The position numbers were made by a program, and so were the translations under genes. Positions 50,231-62,420 of a stretch of DNA of 64,000 nt are shown piece after piece (position 1 is the first letter of the stretch; each line of letters starts with the position of its first letter). A model generated the notes under the pieces. The model saw nothing but the letters and a program-made list of their open reading frames with translations. It was not told the origin of the DNA and did not search any database. Source of the stretch: Anseranas semipalmata (lineage: Eukaryota > Chordata > Aves > Anseriformes > Anseranatidae); NCBI GenBank assembly GCA_013399115.1, contig VXAA01005665.1, positions 386,416 through 450,415 of the forward strand. Direction: 5' to 3'.

Positions 50231-53185
50231 AAACTGGAAAAAAAGGTAGCAAGAGATACAGTGGTAGGCTGCTGCTAGGCTGCTTTTTCCTACCAGTTTT
50301 TAGATTCCTCTTAGCATTTAAAACCAACCCATCAACCCTATGACATGTTGCCTTTCAGGCTGTCTCTTGCCACAGCATGCGTGACAGTACGTAGCACTGG
50401 GTCAGTCATTTACTTTTCAGTGTCATAACTAGGCCAATCTCCCACCTGTTAAATCAAGTTTCTTCATCAGTGTAACTGAAGCTTTTCTGATTTACTTAAG
50501 ATTATTTGTTTGTTTGAGAGAGAGAAGTGTAAAGGCTGGTTGTTTTTAATACTTTGATTTGAAAAAGATATTTCAAAACCAAAACAAATAGAGACTTTAA
50601 GAAGAAAAATAAAGAGTAAACAGATATTGAAAATACAAAAATTACAAAAAAAAATATTTATTTGTATGAAGCTACTGCATTGAAATCTTGACTGAGGTTA
50701 AAAAAAAGAAAAAAAAGAAAAAAAATGAAATCACTGCTATATATTTATTTAGAGTTACAGACAAATGTTGACCATTTCCAGTACACTAGCATATTCCAAA
50801 TGCTTCCAATCTTGGTGTAAATAACAAATATCAAGTGAACAGTAAATAAGCAACAAGGACTTTTAAGAGAAAAAGTAGAATGCTGTGACAGAGGAGTAAG
50901 AAATACATTCAATACTGCTGCAAATCTGGCAATATGTCAAACAGCAAAGAGTGGAAGATGCAAGAATGGTCACAAGACAATTTATGAAGAACCATAATCC
51001 TATTAACCAGGTCAGATTAGGTGTTTTGTGTGTAGCACTTTACCGCCCGTGGTTCACAGATGAGATCTTGTCCACTGCAAGAATATAAATCCTTTCTTTG
51101 GGCATTTTAAATACCAAGTTCCAAATATCTTCTTCTTACCTGCAAGAATAGACTCAGTGCAGTTATCTCATTCATCTTCGTGTACTCATTAAAGTAAAAC
51201 ACAAGTAAATGGATGTCATGACGGCCCCTAATGACAGATAAGAGGAAGAGTAATATGTTCTTTTACCCTTTATGTCCTAAAACCTCTCATATGCATTTAT
51301 GGATGACGTAGTGGTTAGCTGTCACCCCAGATAATAAACAATCCATCTCACAGTTCCTTATCATCCCGCCCAGAGGATTTTCCTCATTTTGAAATCTTCT
51401 TTCACATCAGAATCAATGGTCCTCCCTTTCTTGATCAGATATACTATTTACCAATAAAACCCCACGGTTTCCTTTATCTATTCGGTTCTTTTGTTCTTTA
51501 TCTCACAGCACATCAGCTATAATGTGTGACAAAGCAAGTATTTCTCCAAGGTTTTTCTTAGTTCTCTACCTTTTAAACAAACTCCAGTTCCCCAATTCTG
51601 ACAAAAGGGTTTCTCCCAGTTGGGAAAATAAAGAACCCCTCCTGAAGCCAGGACATCAGAGTCGTAACATCAGCAGAAAGGAATAATAAAGATCCCCCAA
51701 CTTTCATACAACAGACCTGCAGGGAGAAAAAGAACAGCTCAGGAATAGTTCTCCCAGAAAAGCCAGAGAGCATTACTTAAATGATATGAAGGGCAGCAAA
51801 AGGCCTCCCTTTCTAAATCTGCATCCCCATATCTTATTCATGTCTAACTGTCTACTATATCACAGGTCTGGCTATATTCCCTGTCCAAGAAAAAGTGGAG
51901 AAGATGAAAGAGAAGATTGGCATTGCTAGTGGTGGGTGTCTTTCCATTCTAATTCAAGAAGTTGAGCTGGAACAATACCAAATATTAACTTTTATGCTAA
52001 AGTTTGAAATAGCTGTGGGCTATGTAGCAAGTTGCAGCAGCAGTGCTGGATTGAGAGGTCTTTTAAAGCATCTGCTAGAAATGGAAGAAATAAAATGTTA
52101 GCGCTTAAACTGTCTTCTTGAAACTCAATTGCCCTGTCATTAATGTTTTGTAGCCCTTAAGCTATTCTGCAGTCTATGATTTTTTCATTATTATTTTTTT
52201 AACTCAGTTATTTAGAAATAGCTGTTGGTTCATAAATAGTCAGCATCTTAAACCAAATGGAAGAAGGATTCTGAAGTTACCATTAAAATAACGTATTTAG
52301 CATTTAAGGCCTATAAAGAAAGATTTCTTTGTTCCTTTGTCTTTTAGAAAATATTCTGATATGTGCAATTAATTTCTATTGGAAACCTATGTACAACCAA
52401 CATAGAATCTCTGTACTAACAGGGATTTATACAAATGGAGCACAATTCTACCAGAAAGGGTTTATTCTTTCCAAGCTATGAGCAGGTTGTAGCAAAACTC
52501 TGATTTTATGTCACTGAATAATAATTCCAATTTGTAAATAGTGTCACTTTCACTGTGGAGCTTGCAAGAATAATTCCAAAAACAAATCTTTTTGACTTTT
52601 AGATCCTTATGCCCATTTAACTAGAAAGTCCCTGACTGCAGAAAGCTAAATACTTTTGAAAATCATTCACAAACCTCATGGACAAAAAGCTTGCAAATGA
52701 GCAGTTGTTCAACCCTACCTACCAAAATGAAGTTATTATAATGTCCCAAACCTGAAAGCTGGTAGGCATGTGCTTAATGAGAGATTTGCATTTGTTTGCT
52801 GGTCTGAATTTGACTCAGAGTCTATTTTGATCATCTTCCACTTTTTGTTGCAGGAGATTTATAAGGGTAAGATGAAGGGGTATTAAATAACGTTTCTTTC
52901 TATGGAGGTCTGTGATCCATTCTAAAATATCCTGAGTACTGTCACTATCAGTGGAGTATCTGTTTGTGGTTTTGGTCAATTATGAAGGACTACCTCCCTG
53001 AAGTCAGAAATGAAATTAGCGCTGAAACCCCACCACTGTAAGAAGCATTTCACCAGTTTTGCCCCAGATGATAGAGTATTTTTATCTGAGGGAGGTGAAC
53101 TTTTAAATGCAGAAAATGATGCATTGCATCTGTGAAGAGATCTATTAAAACTAAACAACTAAATTCAAAGCTTACCATCTGTGTT

Positions 53186-53203
53186 ACACACACACACACA
53201 CAC
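53186..53203. repeat. (AC)9 microsatellite
   Basis: Nine perfect AC units. Confidence 0.9.
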
Positions 53204-53524
53204 TATGGATTCTATAAAATGCTGTGTGTATTCATGAATATTCTGTATATTTATTGGAAGCAATATAATATTTCTTCGAAAGTTACAAAAACATCTGGAT
53301 ACTTATGAAGTAAACCATCTTATAATTATCTATCAAAACTCTTGGAGATTATTTCTAGTAGGAAGATACTTACACTGAGCATAGCTGAACAACATATATT
53401 CTTTTTAATGTGATAGTGCACTCCATTAACATGCCAGAACGAGATGAATCATAGGTTATGCTATTGAAGAAAAACAGAAATGGATATATCATAGATGCCT
53501 CAAAGCCTCCATCTTTGAAAATGG

Positions 53525-53546
53525 AAAACAAACAAACAAACAAATA
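53525..53546. repeat. (AAAC)n microsatellite
   Basis: About four AAAC units grading into AAAT and an A run. Confidence 0.85.
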
Positions 53547-53762
53547 AAAAAAAAGTTATGATATTGTGATATTTTAAAATCAGAGTATCATATGATCGAC
53601 ACAGTGTATGATAGATACAGAATATTTTTATTGTGCAACTATTCACAGCTGAAAGTAGTTGAACAAAGACAAGTATTCACCATTTTTCTGTCTTGGACTC
53701 CAGAACCACCATAATGCTATGGACCATTCTAAGAATAAAAGAAAAAAAAAGGGGGGGGGGGG

Positions 53763-53765
53763 NNN
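53763..53765. other. Assembly gap (3 N) after poly(G)
   Basis: An A9 run then a G12 run precede three N. The homopolymer probably caused the break; the frames crossing it are meaningless. Confidence 0.95.
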
Positions 53766-55544
53766 GGCAGACAAGAAAATCCTTTGGAATGTTTTTAATT
53801 TCAAAAAGGAAATATAAACAAGCACTGAGGAGAGTAAAGGCAACAAAATTTGATATCCGTAGTCACTGCTGGTTAAAAGACTGCTAAAAAACGTGATAAC
53901 CAAAGAAGGCTTTTAAAACAGAAATTATAAATTGCAGCCTCAATTCATATGGTCTTGCAGTTTATTTTAAGTTTGGTATTCATTTATGAAAACTCCTGAA
54001 TCAAGTCCTCTCTGAGGATAATATATATGAACAGAAAGAAACTGTGATTAGCCAAATAGTTATTCCTGAAAGGAAACAAAACAAGTGCTGAAATAACACA
54101 GTAAGAAGATTGTAAGAGAAATAATAGAGAATTTAAAAAATATGCTAAGGCCAAGTTCAGCAAAAAATCCTTATGCTATGCTTGGAATTATCCACAAACA
54201 AACTGTTTGGCTGAATTGCTCCCCTTAAGCTGAAAAATGACTTTGCATTTAAGAAAAAAAGTTTAAATAAGAGAAAAATCAAAAACAAATGGTACCAGAA
54301 CAGTAATAAATTGTGAATAGGACTGTCTCTTATGTTAGGAAACCTCTACAGAGCTGTGGAGGAATAAAGAAGCTTTAGTTCTAATAAGGATAAAGCTTTT
54401 TAGGAAAAACTGATGGCTGAGAAAATACAGGAAAGCTGTTTCCCTCCCCCACTCTCCCCAAAAGCCAAGCAAACAAAATAAATCCTGATAAAGCGTAATA
54501 CTTAATAAGGGATGTTTACACACCAGGAAAGAGAACACAGCTCATATCTCAGGTATGACAGATTCCCTAGTACACATTCTTGTATTTCCTGCTCATCCTC
54601 TAAATGCAGCAGCTTTGTTGGGAACAATAGCATCAGGAAACTTTGCTAGCTCTAGCAAAACTTGACAAAAATATAAGTGGTTTCAAATAGGGCAGATGAC
54701 AAATAAATTCCTCGGGCGAGCAAAAAATAGGCGCCAGGCTTATCCAGTTTTGGGACATCTTTATGGTACATTGCAAATTGAATTGTCACTTCAGAAGCCC
54801 TATTTCCTTAGATTCTCTGTTGTGTCATAAGGCAAATTGAGAACAAACTCTGAAATTTGTATTGATTGTGACATTACATAAATGACAAATCACTGGCCAG
54901 TCAGGATAATCTGAATGTTATTTCCAGAATTCCAGAAATATGTAGTTTAAAATAATTTATTTGGGGCACTCTTATTAAAAACACCCTCTTCTGACTAAGA
55001 ATCAGAATCAGTGATGCACAGCTTTGCATACCCATGTTGGGCAGGTGGGCAGGTTATTCAACTGGAGAAGTGACCACCTGAAAGTGTACTAACAGGAGTG
55101 ACAAATACATGACTACTACACAAAGAGCCACATGCATGGATGATGATTTATGACCCGATAGCATAAGATATAGAAATGTATGACCTAATGAGGTGACTAG
55201 TCATTCCTTTCACCACATCCCTAAAAATAATTCATATATTGCATACTATTCTTAGCCGAATGTCGCGTGTGTGGTTAAAAGTAACCAGTAAACATGAGAA
55301 CAGATCATGTAAACAGCTGCCACAGCATAAATTATTATTAATAATAATATGCCTTTTGCCAAATAGCTCTCCCCAGAAGATTGTTCCTGTCTGATTGCCC
55401 TCCTCAGAAAGACTTCTTCCAGACGGATTCTACAGATTTTAACAAGGAGCAATATATAAACTGTTCTGAAACCCTGTACAATTTCAAAGTGAAAGAGAGC
55501 CTTTCTGAAGTTTTCCTTTCGGATCACTCTCTTATATCTTACAG
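53766..55544. other. AT-rich non-coding stretch
   Basis: No feature seen apart from short A runs. Confidence 0.6.
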
Positions 55545-56000
55545 ATGATGCGTTTTTCCTCCGTTAAGCTTTGTGGGACACTGGCCGACGGCACACGGAG
55601 GCAGGGAGCTTTGTGCAAGGAGCATGGCGCTGCTCCCCTGCACCCAGTGCTGAGGTCGCCCTTGTGCTGGGCTGACGAAGCGCTCCTGAAAACACGGCTG
55701 CAGAGAGCTCCAGGCTGCTCACAGTGGCAAAACCATGATTTAATATCCGCTGGGACTGACGCTTGGTAACGCCAAGTGCCCGGCTCAGCATCGGCCGCAG
55801 GACGGGTCCCCAGTGCTCTCCTCTCCATCAGCTGGGGATGAGGGAAGGAATAAGCCCCCAGCTCAGCAACACCCACCTCCGGGTCAGCATGGTACCGAGC
55901 AGAGGCAGAGGCAGGCAACGGGGCCAGGTGAGCAGCAGGTACCCAGGGCAATACCTTGGAAAATGTTCCGTGCGGAAGCTGCCCTGTCTATACAGCTAAG
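55545..56000. other. CpG-containing GC-rich block
   Basis: A GC-rich island with several CpG (for example around 55580-55600 and 55750-55810). Open frames occur on both strands (139 codons minus, 113 and 78 plus) without any domain. It could be a small CpG-rich regulatory element, a non-coding first exon or an unrecognised repeat. Confidence 0.4.
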
Positions 56001-56663
56001 TGATTTCTCCTTCCTTCTCCAAGCATTTTGCCTTGGTCATTGGGGCAGCAAAGTCAGTTTAGCCAAAGCCACTGAGGAGGCTGAAGGCAATCTTCACAGA
56101 GAATCAGCACCTGCATGGCACCCACTTTTAGCAGATCACAAAAATTCAATGTAACTGCCTAATTCTTTCCAAATCATGATGGTTTATATACCCAGATAGG
56201 AGCTGTATATCTTCATTTGGGAACTTGAACTGAAGCCATTTCATATCATCACAAAATCTGCTGTAAGCTGGGGAAAGTAAAAATCATTCAATTCATAAGC
56301 AAAGATTATTCTCTAAAACTTAAATTAGTATTGATATGCTGATCTTATATACATGTTATAAGAAATAAATGTACAGCCCCCTATCAAATGATTGGATGAT
56401 TATGTATATACATGCGTGTTTCTGAAATTTAAAAAGGATTTTTTTTTTAAAAAGGACAATGGGAAACGAAAATAGTGATCAGGTTACATTGCAGACACTT
56501 TCACATCTGTGTGACTGGAAGGTCATTATGGCTGTACCAGCAAAAAAGTGTATATTGTGAGAAATTATAGCAGGTGTGTTGTCCTGTCAGCCCCCTTCAT
56601 GCAGCAAAAGGTCACTGATCCCACTGTGGGAGAAAGCTGACAATTTCTATATAAGACTGACTG

Positions 56664-56679
56664 ACAGCACATGTGCTGT
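56664..56679. repeat. Perfect 16-bp palindrome
   Basis: ACAGCACATGTGCTGT reads the same on both strands and contains a CACATGTG core. It may be a dyad-symmetric binding site or chance. Confidence 0.55.
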
Positions 56680-57164
56680 TGGACATCATGTCTGGTGTCA
56701 AAAGACCTGTGGAAAACCAAACAGCTTTAGCGATACAATTTTAGAGCTCAGAGCAAAGAAAACCCATGCCCAATTTTCACAAAAAATGTAATCTGAAACA
56801 TTTGATTACACACTAATAACCCTAAATAGCCCTCGTTATTCACTGTGCTAATACCCTTTTTGAGACAGTGGACAGGGTTAGCTGCTGATACACAGTTTAA
56901 TCCTGCAGCTTTCAGTGTAACTGTAGATGGGCAAGAAGAGCATCTGGGGCTATTAGAGTAGTTTACACAGGAGAGCCAGAAGAGAAAGTAATAAATGTGA
57001 GTAACACATAGTGTCATGAAAACTGCACCGTGCCCTTTTCTACCTTGCCTTTTTATGGGTTTGGGTGAAGGGATTTGATTTCACCTGTAAATACTCAAGA
57101 GAGTTTGCTCTCTCAAGCACAAGGGTCCTAATCCTGTTTTGATGTACAATAAGCTGCACAGCAA

Positions 57165-57222
57165 GCAACTCCACTGGCATTACACTGGTATAAAATAGGT
57201 GTAAGGAGAAACAGATCCTAAC
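57165..57222. repeat. Ancient sauropsid repeat fragment (tentative)
   Basis: CCACTGGCATTACACTGGTA followed by GGTGTAAGGAGAAACAGATC fits the 'acactggtgtaa...gagagcagaatc' word pattern of the same old repeat type suggested at 26398. Confidence 0.45.
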
Positions 57223-58463
57223 CCTCCCGTTGTCTGTGGCACCCAGGTAGACGTGTTTCCTAACTCTCGTTGCGCACGTCGAGCCATCTCACAAGCACAG
57301 AACTTTGTTTCTGCCCTTGAGGAGCGCTGCAGAGCTCCACCAGGCTTGTTCAAACAATTCATGAGAGTGCTTAAGCAGAACTCAATTACTATTCAAGTGG
57401 AAGAATAGGTAATTGGACAACACTCATCAGTTTTGGAATAAATGATATTAGGCACCAGATCTGAAAAGCAAACCTTTGGGTTATAATACAGAAGGGAGAT
57501 TAATTTAATGAAAGACAGTCACAACATTTCCACTGCTCTTTGGTATTCACCAGGTTGGAAATAATGAAACAAAAACTTTCCACTGTATTGCAAGTAGAAA
57601 CAAAAGAGCAGACTCATACATTTTCCATCTTAAGTTACCTAGACTGCTTTTCAACTAAGAAAGTACCACGGTTAGAGGTTTCTCATATTATTGTAGCCAA
57701 AATGTTTTGTCTCTGTGTAACATTTATCAAGCTGTGCCTCAGAAACAGCATTAATGTGAAGTCATATGAGTACAGGTGGGAAACTGAAAACACTGTTCAC
57801 TAACTTTATTCTAATTTAAATTAATCTCCAAGTATAGCCATTAATACAGCCATATATATGTGGAGTCATATGTATATATTTTCACAAATGTACTTTTGAT
57901 GGTAACTTTTCTGTAAGTATTCTTAAAATATTTGAAAACTTCTCTGACACTTGATTGCCAAAACAAGCAATAGTAAATAAGAATTCCTAAACTGTGTGTA
58001 AAAGGAAGAGACAAAATTATAAGAGAAATTTAGCCTATATTACAGTAATTTAATCCATAGTTATTAAAATGAAAAGGAATATATTACATGATTATTGTTT
58101 CTTGTAAATATACTAAAACTGAAATATTCATCAAATACCCCGAAATCTAGAATAGAGTACATGAAGTAACCTCAAGTTCACATCTTGAAATACAGCAATA
58201 AAATATTTCAGAGGAAAGACTCAGGCAAGGTTAATGTGAAATAGTGGCAATCTGCAGAAAGTCACAGCTAATTTTGTGCATATAAGACTCTGAAAAAAGG
58301 CAACAAGAATGTTGATTCAGTCCATGTGCAATTACACAGGCCCCATAATCAGGTGTATTTGTATATGCACCATTTCTTCAGAAAGAATGCAGCTGCTGAG
58401 GGAACTAATTTATATTTTAATGAATTCATAGTCATTATAGGGCAGCTATGTTGCCAAGACTGT

Positions 58464-58512
58464 ATACTATACATACATATATATTATATAGCCAAACTTT
58501 ATATATATATAA
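58464..58512. repeat. AT/ATAC low-complexity sequence
   Basis: Alternating TA and ATAC units; low complexity. Confidence 0.7.
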
Positions 58513-58885
58513 ATGGTTGATATCTTTTTGCATTTAAAAAATAATTACACTGATTAGGTAAAGAAAATATAAAAGCTACATGTAATTTAAACACACACAT
58601 GATACGATATTCAAATTATGATCATAAACATATAAGGCCAAATGTTTTGAACAAAAAAAAGTCTGGAGAAAACAATAAATGTGTGAATGTTGAGGATTTT
58701 AATAACAAAGGATTTGGGATTCAAAATAGTGAAGCCTCCCTTTTCCCTGTTGCTGAAGTTGTTACTCTTTGTACGGTATAGTGAAATATTCATTGCCTAT
58801 ATCGAGGCTTGGATACAAACTTCGGACTCTAATGATTTGGACGGGTACCTAGGATGAAGGAAAGCTGGGTTCCAGTTCCTGCACT

Positions 58886-59093
58886 AATGAATGTTCTTGC
58901 TCTATATGCGACAATAATTGTACAAAACGCATAAATATTCATTGGCGCTGAGACTCTCTCCCCTTGCAGAATCTGAGCGTGCTCATCCTCAGGTGAAAGC
59001 CACGCTCAGTCTTTTTGTCAGCATGTGATTTGACCTCACAGTTTCTCTAGGGACCAAGCTGAAGAGGTCACTGCTTCGGCCACTCTTCAGCTT
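58886..59093. other. Cluster of three inverted repeats
   Basis: Three potential hairpins lie in line. First, 58886-58943: AATGAATGTT and TATGCG pair with CGCATA and AATATTCATT around a 17-nt loop, with a 9-nt asymmetric bulge and one G-T pair. Second, 58973-59009: CTGAGCGTG / CACGCTCAG, perfect 9-bp stem, 19-nt loop. Third, 59056-59093: AAGCTGAAGAG / CTCTTCAGCTT, perfect 11-bp stem, 16-nt loop. No open frame runs through. A structured RNA or conserved non-coding element is possible. I recognise no known microRNA, and the stems are shorter than a normal pre-miRNA. Confidence 0.4.
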
Positions 59094-60866
59094 ACTAGTC
59101 ATTTAAATTGGGCTTCTGCAAAAGAGAAAATGCACATGGATTTATGCGTACACTTTTCTTTAGTATGTCTTTAACTATTCCATCCCAAAAGGATATTGTA
59201 TTTCCATTATCCTGTTGATCCTACAGTACTTAGGGCATTTTCAGACATGGATCGAATTATAAGAGAGGGATCCCACTAAAGAAAAACAAGACACGTCACA
59301 GAAAACATATGCCCATGGGTGAGATGATGATGACCAAATCAGAGTGGTCACAAGACACTAATACATCTCCTATTTTCCATAGGAGGCAGCTCATTTTGCA
59401 AGTGGCAAGAAAATTCATCTCTTAACAACGGGAGTTAATACTGAAGTTGAAATTCCTAACTTTTTCTTATGTTTACAAACTATTTTTCCTTAAACATGTA
59501 TGGAGAAAGCAAGTTTAAACTTTGCTTTTACCCTGTTCCAAATAGAGTTTTCTGAATAGCATGTTCACTTCAGCAGCAGGGTCGGTAACATTGCTGTAAT
59601 GATCAATAATAGTGTCTCACTTCTTTTTATTCTTTCTTTTTTTTTTATTCAGCAGCGTCACTCCCCATCCATTACATTTTTCAAAAAAATGGTTTGCTGA
59701 CTCCAGCAAGACACGCGAAGGACCATTGTGCACACTTTGTCAGGACGATTCCTAAGAGACGCTGCAAAGCCTGTGAAAAACGGGATACTCCCCCTTCACA
59801 GCCACTTCATTTCAGCCTACTTTCTAACCTCCTTTCCTGAGGATCCCGTGTTAGATTTTCTCTGCTAACTTATACCTATTAGGTCTGCTTATTTTATTTT
59901 GTACAATGTGTCTCTAATCTCGGCCACCAACCATAATGTGTATGTCATGGCCTCTCAAATTTGCCAAAATTTCTGTGGTTATCTGGGAGGAGAAAATTTG
60001 AAAAAGGGATGGAGAAGGTTAACTACAACAGTGTACTTAATATTGTTCCCATTGAAGTAAATGGCAGTTTTGTCATTGCATGTAATAAAGGCAGGATTAC
60101 ACTAATTATAATTTTATAATCTCCTCATTAGAGCAGCACAACAGCAACTCCATTAAAACATATTACTTAACATCAGACACCCTGCTGACAGAATCCATAA
60201 AAGAGAAATTCAGATGTTCAGAACATGAGGTACATGCCACGACATTAGATCATGCAGTATCTGTGCTTTTTCAGAGCTGCTAAGATGATTCTCATTAGGT
60301 AAAATTCACCTTTTTTCATATTGTAATCTCATAAAATCACACCCTGTCTCAAACTTATTCTAAAATATACTGAGTGGAATGTCTATATTGAGTTTTTTCC
60401 CTCCCAATGCAAAAATTTCAGTTAATAAGGGATGACAGAGCTCAGCATTAATTTAGCACATGAAAATTGCAACTGTGTGGATAAACAGACCACCGGAAAG
60501 CTTAGTCTTCTAACCTGTTACTGTTTATTCTAATATTTGTAAAAAAATACTTCCCAGCTAATTTACCCCATGATGGCATGTAAATAAATAAGTACATGTA
60601 TTATCATGGCATTTAAAAAACAATAGTCCCTCTAGGTCTAGTCTTTGTATTGTTCATCCACATGGGGGCCCTTATTGCCCTTTCAAAGTACTGCAGAGAT
60701 GACCTTTCTGAATTGTATATTTCAGGAGCACATTTTCTGCTGGAGTAATTTCCCTGAAGTGAACAAAGCTAACTCAGCAGAAGATATGATGGTCAGGTTA
60801 TAACACCTATGTGTCCAGGCATGGAAGTAGGTCAGTATTACAACTCACATGAAAAAAAAAAAAAAA
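59094..60866. other. AT-rich non-coding stretch
   Basis: No gene seen. A pyrimidine tract ending ATTCAG at about 59624-59654 looks like a splice acceptor, and a tentative old repeat lies at 60044-60112. Confidence 0.5.
60044..60112. repeat. Ancient sauropsid repeat fragment (tentative)
   Basis: GTTCCCATTGAAGTAAATGG, CAGTTTTGTCATTG and GGCAGGATTAC fit the 'cccattgaagtcaatggcagttttgccattg' word pattern of the old repeat type noted elsewhere in this window. Confidence 0.45.
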
Positions 60867-60893
60867 NNNNNNNNNNNNNNNNNNNNNNNNNNN
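60867..60893. other. Assembly gap (27 N) in poly(A)
   Basis: Twenty-seven N with an A15 run on the left and AAA on the right. True length unknown. Confidence 0.95.
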
Positions 60894-61919
60894 AAAGAAA
60901 GAGCACTCTGTAAACTTAATTTAATTATTTCAGCTTTCGAACCGATGCCATATGTAGAACAAACATTCTAGCTTTTTTTTTTAAAGCCAAAAAGACATTG
61001 TAGAGAGAATTATTAATAGAGGGACCAGTCTATCCATGCAAATTTCCCAAGAGCTGCATATTTTGAAGGAATCACATCTATTGTGATGTCCAGCCATGTT
61101 AAGATTTCTCCTGGTCAGTCCTTCACACTAATTCATTAATGTGGATTTTTTTTTTTTTTATGGGCTTTCTTACCTCTTAAAATGGTAGTAATAGCAACTT
61201 TTAGATTTTCCTTGCTAGCTTGGATTTATCACTTTCATTTTTTTTCGGAATCACAAGTTTTAGAGACATTAGTTACAAATGAGGCAGGTACAAAATTGTC
61301 AGAAATTTTGTAGATAGCCACTTTTTAACTACTTCTTCTTGCTTCCCTCCAAACTGCTAAACTTCTTTGCCTGATTTTTATCTTCACTTTTGCTGTATTT
61401 TCCTGCTAATGTAGAAGAGTGTATTCACAGGCTATACCATCCATATAAAATGAATCCGCATGCACTCACAATTATACTTTGATTCACAAATCCAGAAGTT
61501 TCTATGAGTTGTTTAGATGTATGTACAGCCTATGTGTATCTTCAAATAGACAATGATGCACCAATGTTGAGATGACTTTTTGGGCACCTTATTTCAATGA
61601 TGTCTCAGAGAGAAAAAAGCTAAGCAGAACTATGTTAAATATTGAGATGATTTTTTTTTATGTCATATCATATCAATATTCATATTAATATATCATCTTG
61701 AAGGATAAAAAAGAATGCAAAAAAAAGTCAGTCTCATCAAATACTCTTCATTTCTGCACTACAGTTTTCTGTTGTATTGTCTCCAGCTGTCGAATGGATA
61801 CTTTCTTGAGCTACCAAGGTGGCTGGGCTTCTGCAACTGAAGACAAAAATCTAACTAGTGAAGCGATCCTTCTGTGTTTGCTCATGTACATGTGTATCCA
61901 ATACGCATTATTCCCAGAA
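60894..61919. other. AT-rich non-coding stretch
   Basis: No feature seen beyond T runs, such as those near 61148-61160 and 61650. Confidence 0.6.
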
Positions 61920-62420
61920 AGGGACTAAGCCACCCCGGGACCTGGGCTGGGACTGGCAGGGCCGCGCAGGGGGCCGTGCACCTTCCTGGCCACATGGGAG
62001 ATGAGGCAGATTTCTGCAGGGCTCTGGCGACTAACCACAGCTGGCAACCCACAGCTGGCAGCCCGGGCAGACTTCCTGAGAGGCTCCTAAAACCCCACTG
62101 CAGAACATCTAACTACTAGGGAAACAGCTCCATGCCTTTCCATGCCTGCCTTGCACTGCTGTGGCAGCCTGTTTCCAGGGAGGACGATTTCCCGCACACA
62201 TCAGTCTTCCTCCTGCTGCTGTTCCTGCACTGGGTGAGCCCATTTCACCCCTTGCACAGGCTCGTGTGCACAAGAAAGGGGCAGCACATCAGTCTGTCTT
62301 CGTAATAGAGCAGAAAAATGCAAACTGCTTGCCTGGCTGGGGGGTCTGGTCGTCCAGTAGGTGGGCACAGGACAGCACTGGCCAGAGGTAACAGGTTGCT
62401 GGCTTGGCCACTACTTTTTC
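61920..62420. other. GC-rich block
   Basis: A GC-rich island with a 14-bp near-tandem pair (CACAGCTGGCAACC / CACAGCTGGCAGCC, 62037-62064). Frames of 71-113 codons lie on both strands with no domain. Origin unknown: regulatory element, exon or unrecognised repeat. Confidence 0.4.

Larger units (their letters stand above)
50231..53762. other. AT-rich non-coding stretch
   Basis: No gene seen. It includes an A/G run at 50701-50728, an (AC)9 run at 53186-53203 and a (CAAA)n run at 53525-53546. Confidence 0.55.
56001..58885. other. AT-rich non-coding stretch
   Basis: No gene seen. It contains a perfect 16-bp palindrome at 56664-56679, a tentative old repeat at 57165-57222 and AT-rich sequence at 58464-58512. 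Confidence 0.55.

Noticed and set aside
55532..55951. 139-codon minus frame
   Set aside because: Frames of similar size run on the opposite strand, no domain is seen, and it can be explained by GC content.
58886..59093. Calling the hairpins microRNA genes
   Set aside because: Stems of 9-11 bp are shorter than a normal pre-miRNA, and I recognise no known mature sequence.
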